Shown: positions 28,301 through 36,569, numbered from the stretch's first letter. The stretch: 64,000 nt of DNA from a virus (IMGVR_UViG_3300027365_000009:62001-126000), one strand, 5' to 3'. The notes: generated by a model from the letters alone, not told the origin. Program-made: numbers and translations.

Positions 28301-31300
28301 CGCCACCAAAGCGAAAGGTAAGGCCAAACCTGAGAAGAAATGGTCATCCATCCTGAAACGGGGAGCTGATGGTATTGCGGGGTACTATAAGAACCTATTC
28401 CCGGGCATCGGTAAGGGGATGGGTGGTCTCGTTTCAGGTATGGGACGTGGTACGGGTGCTGTGTTCAGTGGAATGGGACGTGCTGTCGGCCGCATGATTG
28501 GCGGTAAAGAGGACGAGGTATTGCCTGATATCTACGTCAAGGCCCGTCCTGACACGCCTGTTCTGCTAGCACGTGACATTAAAACCGGGCGTTATATTGA
28601 CGCCAACACCAACACCGTTATCAAAAGTATTGATGACATCACCGGTGGGGTGTGGGATACCGTTGAAGAACGCATCGCCATCACCCATACTGAGTTTGAA
28701 GAGGGCCTTTTCACACGAGGAGGCGAGAAAATTAAAACTACTCGGGGCCCTGGGATTTTGGGTACCTTGGGGAGTTTTTATAACAACGCTTACCTCAAGC
28801 CCACCCTCTTTGCGGCAAAACAGCTCCCCAATTTAGGGAATGTGGCCAAAGACATGATCTTCTCCGAACGGGATGCGTATATTCCCGGGGAGAAAGAACC
28901 TCGGATTCGGGCGAACCTACTGAAAAAGGGGATTTATTTCGACCAAGCCACAGGTGATCCCATCACCCGCTATAAGGACATTTCGGGCACCGTGGTGGAT
29001 GCCAACAACAACGTCGTTGTCAATGCTGCCGAAATCCCTCACCTGGTTGGTTATGACGGACGTCCTCTTGAGACAGCCGGTACTAAGCTAGGTGGGGTAG
29101 CCAAAGCCATCGGTGGGGCGTATGTGGGGGCCCTTAAAGCAGGATGGCACGCTACGAAATCGGTAGCGAAAGGTGCTTTTGATCTAGGCAAAGCGGTTTC
29201 GGATCGTGTGATTGGCATGATTCGTGGCAAGCGAGGGAAGCGTGATGAAGAATCCATGTCCCGTGAAGGTCAGATAATCTCCATTCTGGGGGGTATTTAC
29301 GACCTGCTCGATCAGCGTCTTCCTCAGAACCAAAACTTCCGTAAAGGGTCATGGCAGGAAGAACTTGCCAAACGAGCTGAAGAACGGGAAGAGGAGAAAG
29401 ACTTCAAGGAAGAACAAGAGTGGCGAGAAGAAGGTATCTTCGGAAGAATTGGTCGTCGTCTAGGTGGTCTACTGGGAATGTACCAGGACCGTCAGGATAC
29501 CCTCGATGAGATCGCCGAAAACACCGAAGACATGGACGATGGTGGGACTGACATACTCGCGACAGGTGGCGGAGACGGTCCTGATGGCCGACGGCGTCCT
29601 GGTCGCACCCGACGTACCCCTAAGAAGCCTGCACCAAAAGGGTTTTGGCGTAAAGCCGCTCATTACGGCGGTAAAGGTTTCCGTAGTGTGGGTCGCGGTG
29701 CAGCGTCACTTGGACGCGGTGCCCTGAACCTGATGGGTATGGGAGGTCTCGCCAATCCGATCGGTCGTGCCGCCGGTGGTCTCGGTAAGGGTATGGCCTG
29801 GGCCGGTAAGGGTCTGTTCGGTGTTGGGGGCATGCTTGTCCGCGGTGGAGCAATGGCCGCCACGGGCTTGGTCAGTATGTTGGGCGCCCCCGTGGTGCTC
29901 GCCGGTACTGCTGTCGCCGGTGCTGCGGCTGGCGGTTTTTGGTTGTGGAACCGCCACAAGAAGACGGCCGGTAAGTTCCGGCAGTTGCGTCTCGCTCAGT
30001 ATGGTTTCCCCGAAGATGGTGGGTTACAGCGCCGGGTGGTTGCCCTGGAAAACCGCCTGGATGAGGTCACCCAACGCAATGAAGGTTCTGAGCCCACGCT
30101 GAACTTACCGGAAATCGACCCATTAGAGTTAATTGAAATAATGGGCATTTCAGAGGACGATGAACCCGCCCTTCTCGCCTTGGGGGATTGGTTTGCCAAC
30201 CGGATGCTTCCCGTTTATCGCAAGTACCAGCAAGTGATGATGACCCACTTCCCCGATACCCCCTTGGGGGAATTGGATGACGTGGTGGATCATGATACCG
30301 CAGGTGATATTCTGCGCATGGTCTCATTTAGCGACGGTGGGAGTAGTCCTTACCAAGTGCGTGCTAATCCCTTCGATCCCGAGACCCCACTGCCGGATGT
30401 CACATCCATTATTGAAGAACGTAAGGAGGCAATTCGTAAGGAGTATGATACCCCGGAAGCGGTACGTGACGCTTCCCGTGCAACCACCGCAGGGGCGGGA
30501 AGTACCGCGGCAATCATGACGTCAGTTAATCATGCCGTCGTACAAGCCCGTGAACGTGAGCGACGCAATAGACAGGCTGAACAGCAAGGAGGGCGTCAGG
30601 TATTTGGTAACGTGGGAGCTACTGCTGCGTTAGCGGTTGCGGGCGCTACTAACGTTACTGAACTGGCGAGTCGCCGCGCGGCGATCCCCGAGTACCGTCG
30701 CATGACCGGTAGTAACCTCACGGCCCTTCAAGCCATGCGGGTGCGGGGGTATGGCCTAGTTGACCTTAACCGGTCAAAGGTCATTGCGCTACTGACCCTT
30801 GAGGATACGGTAGTCCCTTACTTAACGTTCAGTGGGGATGGGACAGTTGCCTTTGAGGGGAGTATCAATGATGTTTTCCGTGAGGTTGCGCCCCTCTTTG
30901 GTCTATCGTTGTACGGGTCATCCACAGGGGACGAAACACGAACCGACAAGGAAAAGTTCCGTTTGTGGTTTAGGAGTCGCTTTTTGAGTGTCTTCCTCAC
31001 CTACGTCAGTGCAATCCGGCAGATTGACGAAAACGTCGGTATCCCGAACGCGGAGCGTCGATTGGATGACATTGGTAAACTGGACGTCGGAAAGAGCCTG
31101 TACTCCGCCACCTGGGAATCGCGGGAGTCGGGTACCATGTCGGTTTGGGAAGTTCCATGGTTGATCTTTGATCAGCCCGCGGCCTTCTCTGCCAAGGAAT
31201 TGGCGAAGATGGAGTTGATGGTATTGGAACAGGCAGTGAGTGGCGAAACCGTAGGGACAGCCGCACAAAGTGCAGAGCAGGCACGTCAACAGGCCCAAGG

Positions 31301-32798
31301 GAATGTAGCGCTGTCGGCATCGGCAATCAATTCTGCACTCCAAGTCGCTAACAGTGGAACGTCATCTCTCGCCTCACGTCATCTCCAAGCCTCACGAACT
31401 GCAGTGCAACGGGCACAGAACCGTTGGGGAACCGCAGGAGTCGAACCCCCTCGGCGGCCCGGTGGTACCGCTGGCGCGTTAGGAAATACGTTCTCCGGTA
31501 TTGTCCAAGGAAATGGAGGGCAGTGGGAGGAGGTCCCCATGCCGCGCGCTAATAAATCCAAGGAAGCCGCGTTACCGACACTTCAGGCGGTAGAAGCCAT
31601 GACGGGTGTTGATGCCAACCTTCTCATGACGTTCGCCTCGATTGAGTCGGCGTTTGATTACACGGTAAAGGCACCGACTTCATCCGCCACTGGGTGGTTC
31701 CAGTTCATTGACGCCACCTGGGATGGCATGATCGAACAACATGCCGACAAATATGGGATTCCTCATACCGGCATGACCAAGAATGCCATTCGGGAAATGC
31801 GTAAGGACCCCCGTATAAACGCCTTGATGGGGGCGGAGTTCTTGAAAGGGAACTACAAGTACCTGGAACGAAAATTGGGACGCAAACCCACCGATACCGA
31901 CCTCTACCTGGCGCACTTCTTTGGTGCAGGCACCGCATACAAGTTCTTGAAGGCGGACCAGAACGCTGTTGCGGCAAATCTGTTCCGTTCTCAAGCGAAC
32001 TCTAACCGGAATATTTTCTACCGGGGCGGTCAGCCACGCACCATTGCTGAAGTGTATCAGGTCATGGACGAGAAAGTGTCGGGACATCGGTTTGGTGGAA
32101 CCAGCGCCTCTCGTACAGTGGATATGGATGAACCTGATCCGGTGTCGGTTCCGGAAGGGGCGTCCATGGAAGCGGCGAATGATCCCGAAGCAGGGGATGC
32201 GGGGATTATTGAAGAGGGCGGTCGTGAGATGATCCAGCTGGCGCCAGAAGGGGTTAACAATCACCTTCAGGGTGTGGATAACCCCATGCTGACAGAAGGG
32301 CAACGAAATGCCCATCGGCGGCGGCAATCGACCAGTAGTCGCGTTGGGTCAACCATCAATCCAGCAAACGCCGCAGTGGCGGGCGCTGGCTTGGGTGGAC
32401 CACTAGGTCAAAACGCCACACCACCGACTGGGGGTAGATTCTACGGGGCGATCGACTCCGATCCTCAGGATGACCCCGTGGTGCGTCAGCGGGAACGCCA
32501 ACGCCAACAGGCGGAGGTGGCAGATCTCCAACAGCGCGAGCTTGCCGATCGAGATCGGGAAACCAACCGGAATGTGGGTCGTGTTCTCAGTCGCCAACTG
32601 GAAGTCCAGCAAACGATGGCGGATTACCTTAAAGCTATCGCGGAGAATATTACAGGTGGGGCGCGGGAATCCACGACGACGGAACGTCAGGACGACCGTC
32701 AGAATCGCAATGATTCCAGTCGGCCCCCTGAACCGCGTGGGGGTGAACGACGTCAGCATCACGTACCGCCCATCAACATGAGACGGAATTCTCCGTAA
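25338..32798 (+). CDS. Giant virion tail lysin with lytic transglycosylase domain (2,486 aa, phiKZ gp181-like)
   Basis: Probably digests peptidoglycan during DNA injection. Residues 1-60 are acidic (EDLEEENLDLRILD-like). About residues 795-925 form a Lys/Glu-rich coiled coil. Around 1450-1540 there is a long Gly/Ala-rich hydrophobic stretch (GRAAGGLGKGMAWAGKGLFG, then MLGAPVVLAGTAVAGAAAGG), like a membrane-inserting segment. A soluble lysozyme-fold transglycosylase domain sits at about 2085-2240, with LLMTFASIESAFD (catalytic Glu), SSATGWFQFIDATW and DLYLAHFFGAGTAYKFL. The C-terminus is Gln/Arg-rich. It diverges from the polymerase genes over a 94-base gap. GGAGG precedes the ATG. Confidence 0.85.
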   Translation: MADKRKDLEEENLDLRILDLDALDDEFDFDPPKDDKPVKRFAVNFKRGFLQQTKSKVLLRNFLRSSLPDGYSRLWAAGESAFSSGKSTADDVFRETAPELDSIAQKMEEVLPNIEGRTPKRLYGRIEKGVGRFRRATQDQQDSGFSRRTQADDDNSELADALDALNETSRAEGEQASLEAEERRVRDKLDAGRFDVLTRQMDRIGTGVEHQVSYQDQIQYKFQRKSLELQYRSYFALRDLRKFAEVAQDTHETAYNALVHNSALPDHLKMTKSQRVRFGTQDSLVGALGTQMAASLPGFLASYYPTIMENIRKSAVQGIQAAGGMLSTTDMMSGMGGDSASTAGQVAGDVAGGFFRNTLVSRAAMMAKPGMERLGDKLGGGHHVVSYFLNNLPALLQEYTQDHSHSTGFRGVIQRMVRAIVPSYYQDDTLEDGSFQTIDRQAAFNQLTQRSIVEVIPGYLSRLLQETRMIRTGSDDVEREVWDVTTGQFTGYKAARKALQGRVINEAQRRNIDATLNQTVENFDPDGYLSDTARAVLKERMMREASRNDRFDPNTYASGEGYGEEVDDATLKELTSFFKAQFDFDDQGSMVEDAENRRRRNAFSDAFLEVRNTIPDPRAEIQRISGVGMQEILHDLGLMTSDYGRNRVNYDRVWDLYRGDGPSTPNRSGPRPEGPIPRTQIKTGYDENVTFKESVQRAKEAAKENLRFKRLKIELPKFDDALIKRLPELDGKTLAKVVEWRPELLDALKRIDGDIELRLAPHIEKLRQRGKPKKLDRETAEALWTLVSEKSRHEWDDVKAKAKKHYDQAEEATRDWRINTASDVHETVEKAKKTWEGVDKDPESWKEKAAKKTQEEKQRLKETWEKTRTATEEQTEQLKEQVREHTDPMVEQTRENANRWREEASRRSENIREQFAQRVRDPLHTPSDETTPGYGQTEYDQYVDGIQRIAERQAETSDNIFTLLREEMQRGFKVRELPELTFADQDGNATKAKGKAKPEKKWSSILKRGADGIAGYYKNLFPGIGKGMGGLVSGMGRGTGAVFSGMGRAVGRMIGGKEDEVLPDIYVKARPDTPVLLARDIKTGRYIDANTNTVIKSIDDITGGVWDTVEERIAITHTEFEEGLFTRGGEKIKTTRGPGILGTLGSFYNNAYLKPTLFAAKQLPNLGNVAKDMIFSERDAYIPGEKEPRIRANLLKKGIYFDQATGDPITRYKDISGTVVDANNNVVVNAAEIPHLVGYDGRPLETAGTKLGGVAKAIGGAYVGALKAGWHATKSVAKGAFDLGKAVSDRVIGMIRGKRGKRDEESMSREGQIISILGGIYDLLDQRLPQNQNFRKGSWQEELAKRAEEREEEKDFKEEQEWREEGIFGRIGRRLGGLLGMYQDRQDTLDEIAENTEDMDDGGTDILATGGGDGPDGRRRPGRTRRTPKKPAPKGFWRKAAHYGGKGFRSVGRGAASLGRGALNLMGMGGLANPIGRAAGGLGKGMAWAGKGLFGVGGMLVRGGAMAATGLVSMLGAPVVLAGTAVAGAAAGGFWLWNRHKKTAGKFRQLRLAQYGFPEDGGLQRRVVALENRLDEVTQRNEGSEPTLNLPEIDPLELIEIMGISEDDEPALLALGDWFANRMLPVYRKYQQVMMTHFPDTPLGELDDVVDHDTAGDILRMVSFSDGGSSPYQVRANPFDPETPLPDVTSIIEERKEAIRKEYDTPEAVRDASRATTAGAGSTAAIMTSVNHAVVQARERERRNRQAEQQGGRQVFGNVGATAALAVAGATNVTELASRRAAIPEYRRMTGSNLTALQAMRVRGYGLVDLNRSKVIALLTLEDTVVPYLTFSGDGTVAFEGSINDVFREVAPLFGLSLYGSSTGDETRTDKEKFRLWFRSRFLSVFLTYVSAIRQIDENVGIPNAERRLDDIGKLDVGKSLYSATWESRESGTMSVWEVPWLIFDQPAAFSAKELAKMELMVLEQAVSGETVGTAAQSAEQARQQAQGNVALSASAINSALQVANSGTSSLASRHLQASRTAVQRAQNRWGTAGVEPPRRPGGTAGALGNTFSGIVQGNGGQWEEVPMPRANKSKEAALPTLQAVEAMTGVDANLLMTFASIESAFDYTVKAPTSSATGWFQFIDATWDGMIEQHADKYGIPHTGMTKNAIREMRKDPRINALMGAEFLKGNYKYLERKLGRKPTDTDLYLAHFFGAGTAYKFLKADQNAVAANLFRSQANSNRNIFYRGGQPRTIAEVYQVMDEKVSGHRFGGTSASRTVDMDEPDPVSVPEGASMEAANDPEAGDAGIIEEGGREMIQLAPEGVNNHLQGVDNPMLTEGQRNAHRRRQSTSSRVGSTINPANAAVAGAGLGGPLGQNATPPTGGRFYGAIDSDPQDDPVVRQRERQRQQAEVADLQQRELADRDRETNRNVGRVLSRQLEVQQTMADYLKAIAENITGGARESTTTERQDDRQNRNDSSRPPEPRGGERRQHHVPPINMRRNSP

Positions 32799-32810
32799 CG
32801 GTATGACCTA

Positions 32811-32840
32811 GGGCCTCCTAGTGAGGCCCTTTTCTTTTTT
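32811..32840 (+). terminator. Rho-independent terminator after the tail lysin
   Basis: GGGCCTC-CTAGT-GAGGCCC hairpin (32811-32829) followed by TTTTCTTTTTT. The next gene starts 13 bases later, so the hairpin may only partly end transcription. Confidence 0.75.
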
Positions 32841-32852
32841 CCGGAGGTAATT

Positions 32853-34871
32853 ATGGGATCACCCACGAACGACAGGCGTTGGATTCGTCACGCCTTCTTG
32901 TTACCCATCAACTCCACTAGTGCTGAGGTGGGTACTAATTCGCGTCGGCGGCTGGCCACTTCCGCCGCCTATAAATTTCAAAACGCTTCCCTAGGAGGTC
33001 ATTACGCTGTTAATGTCCCACCCCAATTCACACGCTTTGCGGACATCCGCGTGCCCGGTAAGGGACGTTCCGAAGACGAGTGGGATAAAGGCATGGGGCG
33101 TTATTACAGTGAAGCGATTGATGACCCCAAGCAGATTGTTCACCTTTCGTTTGGTGTCCCTCGGTATTCGTCGTGGACAAGTTTCTTCACCAACTTCTAT
33201 GACCGACATAGTGCGTTATTGGCCAATACCGGTCGCTCCAGTGGGCCGTTCTATAACCTCGGCCTGGCGGGTGGGTATATCGTCAGTCTCCCGCTGCAGC
33301 CTTTCATTATGGCGTTTAGTGGGGCTTCTAGGGTATGGAACTTCTTGTCCAAAGCCCAACCGAGTAAATGGTACTACTTTAAACCCACCATGCATTCGTA
33401 TTGGTCGTCGGTGAATACCATCGCCAACGAACTGGCCATCAACATGGGATTGATTCCCCGTGTGTTCTCCGATGGTCAATCATCCCTGCAGGAAGGCGGT
33501 GAAATTAGCGATCAAGAAATCAGACGGATGCACGAAATGTTCCCGACCATTTGGCGGGAGGACGGTGGTATTGATGTCATGTCGCTGGCGCGGGAAGCAC
33601 AGCGTCGCTCCGATCATGCGGACCTTGCCGCTAAACGCATGAAAGAAAGTGCCACCAACATTCGAGAACTGGGTGATGCCTTGGTGCAATTTCAACGCCA
33701 AAAAGCAGAAGAGCCCCAACGGAATTTCTCAGATGCAAAAGACTACTTTCTGGCAGCTGTAAAACAAGAAGATTATCGGACGGACGATGGTATTGTCACT
33801 GAAGGTTTCCAATCAACCGGAACAGGTAACGAAGAAGAACCGACCTTCTCCACTTGGAAAGGGCTGAATGGGATGTATGAATTTGTGCGGGCTTCTCAAC
33901 GTGATGGTTCGCAGTTCGCGTCTTTCTATGTTCAGTATAATGGTTCAGTATCGGAATCATTCAATAACTCAACACGTGAGTCCAATATCTCCCAGACACT
34001 CAATCAAAAGGTCGCTTCTGGACGCTCGGCAAGTTTCGACCTGATGGCCGGTAATATATCCGGTGGGATCGGGGAAATTATTAACTCGTTTCAATCTTTC
34101 GCTGCTGGATTGTTGGACAGTGTAAATCTGGGTGGTCTAGCAACGCTTGCTGGTACCGCCTATCTTGACATACCTAAGATGTGGGATGGTTCCACAGCGA
34201 ACTTACCGCGGGCTGAATACACCGTTCCCCTACCCAGTCCGTATGGGAATCCCATTTCCCGCTACACCAACATGATGATTCCGTTGAGCATGCTGCTAGC
34301 GGGGGCCTTGCCTTTATCGGCAGGTAAATCCGCCTACACCAGCCCGTTCTTGTGTCAGATCTACCATCAGGGACGAGTACAAATCCAGTTAGGGATGATT
34401 GACTCGATCACCATCACCCGCGGTACCGGCAACGTGGGGTGGAGTGCTGAACACAACATGCTGGGGGCAGAGGTCAGCTTCTCGGTGGTGGACATGTCAT
34501 CCATTATGCATGTGCCCATCAAAGGGGGGTTCGCCAGTGCAGATTGGATTGGGACCGCCACGCGGGCGGCTGTCATGCAGGGTGCTCAGTCTGGGGGTGG
34601 GGATACCGCCGCGGCGATTGCCGGTATGGCCACCAACGGGTCGGTATGGGATGAACAAAACACCTTTACGGATTACATGTCAGTGCTCAGTTCCTTGTCG
34701 CTTGATAATATCTATTACGTCGGTAAACGTCTGAACCTTAACATGACGCGTACATTACGTAGCTTCAAAACGTGGAAATCACCGTCTAATGTTATGTCGT
34801 GGATGTTAGATGGTCAACCTGCCCGGACCCTATCGGGTCTTTCCCAGTACAGTAACCGTTTCAACGAATAA
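32853..34871 (+). CDS. Virion structural protein (672 aa)
   Basis: Large soluble protein following the tail lysin, with CCGGAGG before the ATG. Patterns include HLSFGVPRYSSWTSFFTNFY, GLAGGYIVSLPLQPF, a helical Arg/Glu-rich middle (residues about 225-290), a Ser/Asn-rich part (360-420), and a hydrophobic stretch near YTNMMIPLSMLLAGALPLSA. The C-terminal third (RVQIQLGMIDSITITRGTGN, LGAEVSFSVVDMSS) resembles baseplate or tail-tube hub beta domains. I infer a tail or baseplate component from this and its place after the lysin; no family is certain. Confidence 0.8.
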   Translation: MGSPTNDRRWIRHAFLLPINSTSAEVGTNSRRRLATSAAYKFQNASLGGHYAVNVPPQFTRFADIRVPGKGRSEDEWDKGMGRYYSEAIDDPKQIVHLSFGVPRYSSWTSFFTNFYDRHSALLANTGRSSGPFYNLGLAGGYIVSLPLQPFIMAFSGASRVWNFLSKAQPSKWYYFKPTMHSYWSSVNTIANELAINMGLIPRVFSDGQSSLQEGGEISDQEIRRMHEMFPTIWREDGGIDVMSLAREAQRRSDHADLAAKRMKESATNIRELGDALVQFQRQKAEEPQRNFSDAKDYFLAAVKQEDYRTDDGIVTEGFQSTGTGNEEEPTFSTWKGLNGMYEFVRASQRDGSQFASFYVQYNGSVSESFNNSTRESNISQTLNQKVASGRSASFDLMAGNISGGIGEIINSFQSFAAGLLDSVNLGGLATLAGTAYLDIPKMWDGSTANLPRAEYTVPLPSPYGNPISRYTNMMIPLSMLLAGALPLSAGKSAYTSPFLCQIYHQGRVQIQLGMIDSITITRGTGNVGWSAEHNMLGAEVSFSVVDMSSIMHVPIKGGFASADWIGTATRAAVMQGAQSGGGDTAAAIAGMATNGSVWDEQNTFTDYMSVLSSLSLDNIYYVGKRLNLNMTRTLRSFKTWKSPSNVMSWMLDGQPARTLSGLSQYSNRFNE

Positions 34872-34884
34872 CGCAGGAGTTCGT

Positions 34885-35130
34885 ATGGGTAATTTTGTCT
34901 TAAAGCTGTTGATTTCACAGCTCATTGGTCGTATCATGAAAAACGTCGATCTGGATGCGCTGATCGACTTTGTGGTGGAGGCAGAGAAGCAGTACGATAA
35001 TGCCTTTGCCAAGAAAGGTTATGTGTATCGCACCATCAAGGAACTGGAACCTCAAGACATCTCCACCACGGCGGTGAACCTCGCCATTGAAGCAGGGGTA
35101 TACTACGCCAAGCGCTACGTCTTTTCATGA
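34885..35130 (+). CDS. Small hypothetical protein (81 aa)
   Basis: The ATG at 34885 follows GCAGGAG, 14 bases after the previous stop. Short helical protein (MGNFVLKLLISQLIGRIMKN; LIDFVVEAEKQYDNAF). The hydrophobic N-terminal 16 residues could be a weak membrane or interface helix. Likely co-expressed with the virion gene before it. A terminator follows. Confidence 0.75.
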   Translation: MGNFVLKLLISQLIGRIMKNVDLDALIDFVVEAEKQYDNAFAKKGYVYRTIKELEPQDISTTAVNLAIEAGVYYAKRYVFS

Positions 35131-35135
35131 CATAC

Positions 35136-35157
35136 GGCCTCCCCGAATGGGGAGGCC
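35136..35157. terminator. Terminator hairpin at the end of the 25.3-35.1 kb operon
   Basis: GGCCTCCCC-GAAT-GGGGAGGCC, nearly perfect 9-bp stem, five bases after the previous stop; only a short AATAAA follows. It separates the structural operon from an oppositely oriented pseudogene fragment. Confidence 0.7.
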
Positions 35158-35198
35158 AATAAACCGCTGGGGCATTTTCTATCGGGCGTGGTGGTCTG

Positions 35199-35489
35199 TT
35201 AGACCACGAGTTCTAATACGGGTCTCCAACCAATATCCGAAAGCATGTACGACGAAGTATTCGTCTTGAAGTTCGTCAAGGAAGAACGACCCCGGTAGAC
35301 ACGCCGTGAGGCGTCTGACGCCGAGGTCTCCTGCACCCACGACGCGCGTCCGTACCCCGACCCCACGCCAATGTCTCCATTGGTGTAGGATGCCCAATGG
35401 GTGCCGGTGGGGTCGTCGACGTGGACGCGGTAGATCAAGTCGTTCCATTCACCCCCTAAACGTCCTCTTCTTGGTTTAACAAAAAAAAA
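35199..35489 (-). pseudogene. Orphan C-terminal fragment of a tail-fibre tip protein
   Basis: In the minus-strand frame, the stretch from GGEWNDLIYRVH to SDIGWRPVLELVV* aligns with the C-terminal domain of the 295-residue fibre protein at 8.7-9.5 kb: EWNRLFYPIH, then SWCQETNGDNTGNRVTRG against SWVQETSASDASRRVYRG, then FGWRPALELVA. The frame has no ATG or GTG start with a ribosome site and is closed by TGA just beyond a T10 run (A10 on the plus strand, 35481-35490). Only about 95 codons survive. The DNA is diverged apart from the very end (GGTCTGTTAG shared near both stops). It could be a decayed fibre gene or a silent donor cassette. Confidence 0.7.
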
Positions 35490-35531
35490 ACGTGTCCGTC
35501 ACATAACATTGTTAATCTTCACGGGCCTCCG

Positions 35532-35537
35532 CAATAT
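35532..35537 (+). promoter_or_regulatory. Possible sigma70-type -10 box
   Basis: TATAAT 29 bases before the start of the 133-residue gene, the first of the dense 35.5-38 kb set. No convincing -35 box is seen at 17 bases, so host-type recognition is tentative. Confidence 0.35.
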
Positions 35538-35565
35538 AATGACACACACCAAAAGGAGGTACCCA

Positions 35566-35967
35566 ATGTCAACTCGCACGTTACGTTCCCATATCGTCAA
35601 TCCCGCTAACGATAAGATCACGATCAACGTCACCGACGAGCCCGGAGATGGTGGTGCCAACCATCGTTATGAGATTAGCGGTTTCAATATCGAATCCAAC
35701 GCCTCAAAAGAAGACCATGACGGGAACCGAAATCAGGTGAACCTCCTGTTCCAAAATGGTCCGATTCCTGAAAAGGGTGTCAATGGTATCACCCATGAGG
35801 TGTTGCTCGCTATCTTGATTGACCGCCTCCAAGGGTTCCAGGACGGTCCCTTCCGCTGCCGTGAAAATGCCCTGGCCCTCACCAAACTGGAAGAGGCTCA
35901 GATGTGGTTGCAGAAGCGCACACGTGATCGGATGTCAAGAGGGGTCGAGGGGACCCATGAGCAGTAA
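35566..35967 (+). CDS. Hypothetical protein (133 aa)
   Basis: The ATG at 35566 follows a perfect AAAAGGAGGT. The product starts MSTRTLRSHIVNPANDKITI and contains VNLLFQNGPIPEKGVNGITH, VLLAILIDRLQGFQDGPFRC, and a helical end. The last part (GPFRCRENALALTKLEEAQM) is like phage Acb2/SPN-type small proteins that carry a repeated Cys-Arg helical pattern (xFxCRENxxAxxxLEEAxxWL). If so, this may be an Acb2-like cyclic-nucleotide sponge that blocks CBASS, but I recall that family only loosely. It overlaps the next gene by 11 bases. Confidence 0.8.
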   Translation: MSTRTLRSHIVNPANDKITINVTDEPGDGGANHRYEISGFNIESNASKEDHDGNRNQVNLLFQNGPIPEKGVNGITHEVLLAILIDRLQGFQDGPFRCRENALALTKLEEAQMWLQKRTRDRMSRGVEGTHEQ

Positions 35968-36262
35968 CCCCGTTAGTGACCATGATATCAACGGGATGCC
36001 CATACGGCATCTCTATGTGCGGTATCTGATGGCCAGCTACTTGTACTATGTGTGTGATGAAGCCTCACCTTGGTCGGATTACGAATACGACCTCGCCTGC
36101 CGGCGTTTACACACTGAGTGGGAAAGCTTCGATCATCCCCATAAGTACCTATTACGTAATCCCGATAGTCTCTTAGCGGGGACAGGGTTTGATATCATCA
36201 ACTACCCCAGCATTGTCCGGGTCTGTTCCTGGTCATGGAAAGAGGGTGAGTTCAACAGATAG
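35957..36262 (+). CDS. Small protein resembling the N-terminal region of NAD-dependent DNA ligase (101 aa)
   Basis: The ATG at 35957 (GAGGGG in front) overlaps the previous gene by 11 bases. The line YLYYVCDEASPWSDYEYDLA resembles the YYVxDxPxxSDxEYDxL signature of the bacterial LigA domain Ia, which binds nicotinamide mononucleotide. No adenylation domain is present, so it cannot be a ligase. It may be a stand-alone NMN-binding-like module or an unrelated helical protein with a similar pattern. Confidence 0.7.
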   Translation: MSSNPVSDHDINGMPIRHLYVRYLMASYLYYVCDEASPWSDYEYDLACRRLHTEWESFDHPHKYLLRNPDSLLAGTGFDIINYPSIVRVCSWSWKEGEFNR

Positions 36263-36273
36263 GAGTAGCAACA

Positions 36274-36507
36274 ATGCGTTTTCAAACCGCGTATGTGTGG
36301 ATGAAGCATGGTAAGCGGATGCGTGTGCCAGGCTTCAAGGGGTATTGGCGTTTCAATAAAGAAACCGAAACTATTGAGATTGTCACGAAAGACAATGTTG
36401 TCATGGATATCCGTGACACTAAAGACGTTGATTTCACGATGTCGTTCATTAACTCCGACGAATGGGAGTTCTACGAAGGACATAATGACCCGCGTCAGAA
36501 CACATAA
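36274..36507 (+). CDS. DUF2829/Tad2-like small protein, candidate anti-Thoeris sponge (77 aa)
   Basis: The sequence MRFQTAYVWMKHGKRMRVPG, GYW, ETIEIVTKDNVVMDIRDTKD, then SDEWEFYEG follows the DUF2829 layout (FGEALxxMKxGKKVxRxGW ... I.M.T.DG ... S.DW). DUF2829 includes Tad2, which binds Thoeris signalling nucleotides and blocks that defence (established for studied members). It is 77 residues, like other members. It is the third gene in a set of small genes after the 35.53 kb promoter-like site, ending at a terminator. Family assignment is from pattern only; ligand specificity cannot be read. Confidence 0.7.
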   Translation: MRFQTAYVWMKHGKRMRVPGFKGYWRFNKETETIEIVTKDNVVMDIRDTKDVDFTMSFINSDEWEFYEGHNDPRQNT

Positions 36508-36512
36508 CTCCA

Positions 36513-36532
36513 AGGGCTCCTGCGGGAGCCCT
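36513..36532 (+). terminator. Hairpin terminator
   Basis: AGGGCTCC-TGCG-GGAGCCCT directly after the 77-residue gene; only a weak T-content follows (ACTATGCC). It is followed 29 bases later by a TATATCAC promoter, marking a transcription unit boundary. Confidence 0.65.
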
Positions 36533-36555
36533 ACTATGCCGTCCCACTGTATTTA

Positions 36556-36569
36556 ACATCTATATCACT
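36556..36569 (+). promoter_or_regulatory. TATATCAC-type phage promoter
   Basis: ACATCTATATCACT, with the core at 36561-36568, 36 bases before the 167-residue gene. It belongs to the six-member motif family, which resembles the phiKZ early promoter TATATTAC as I remember it. Confidence 0.6.
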
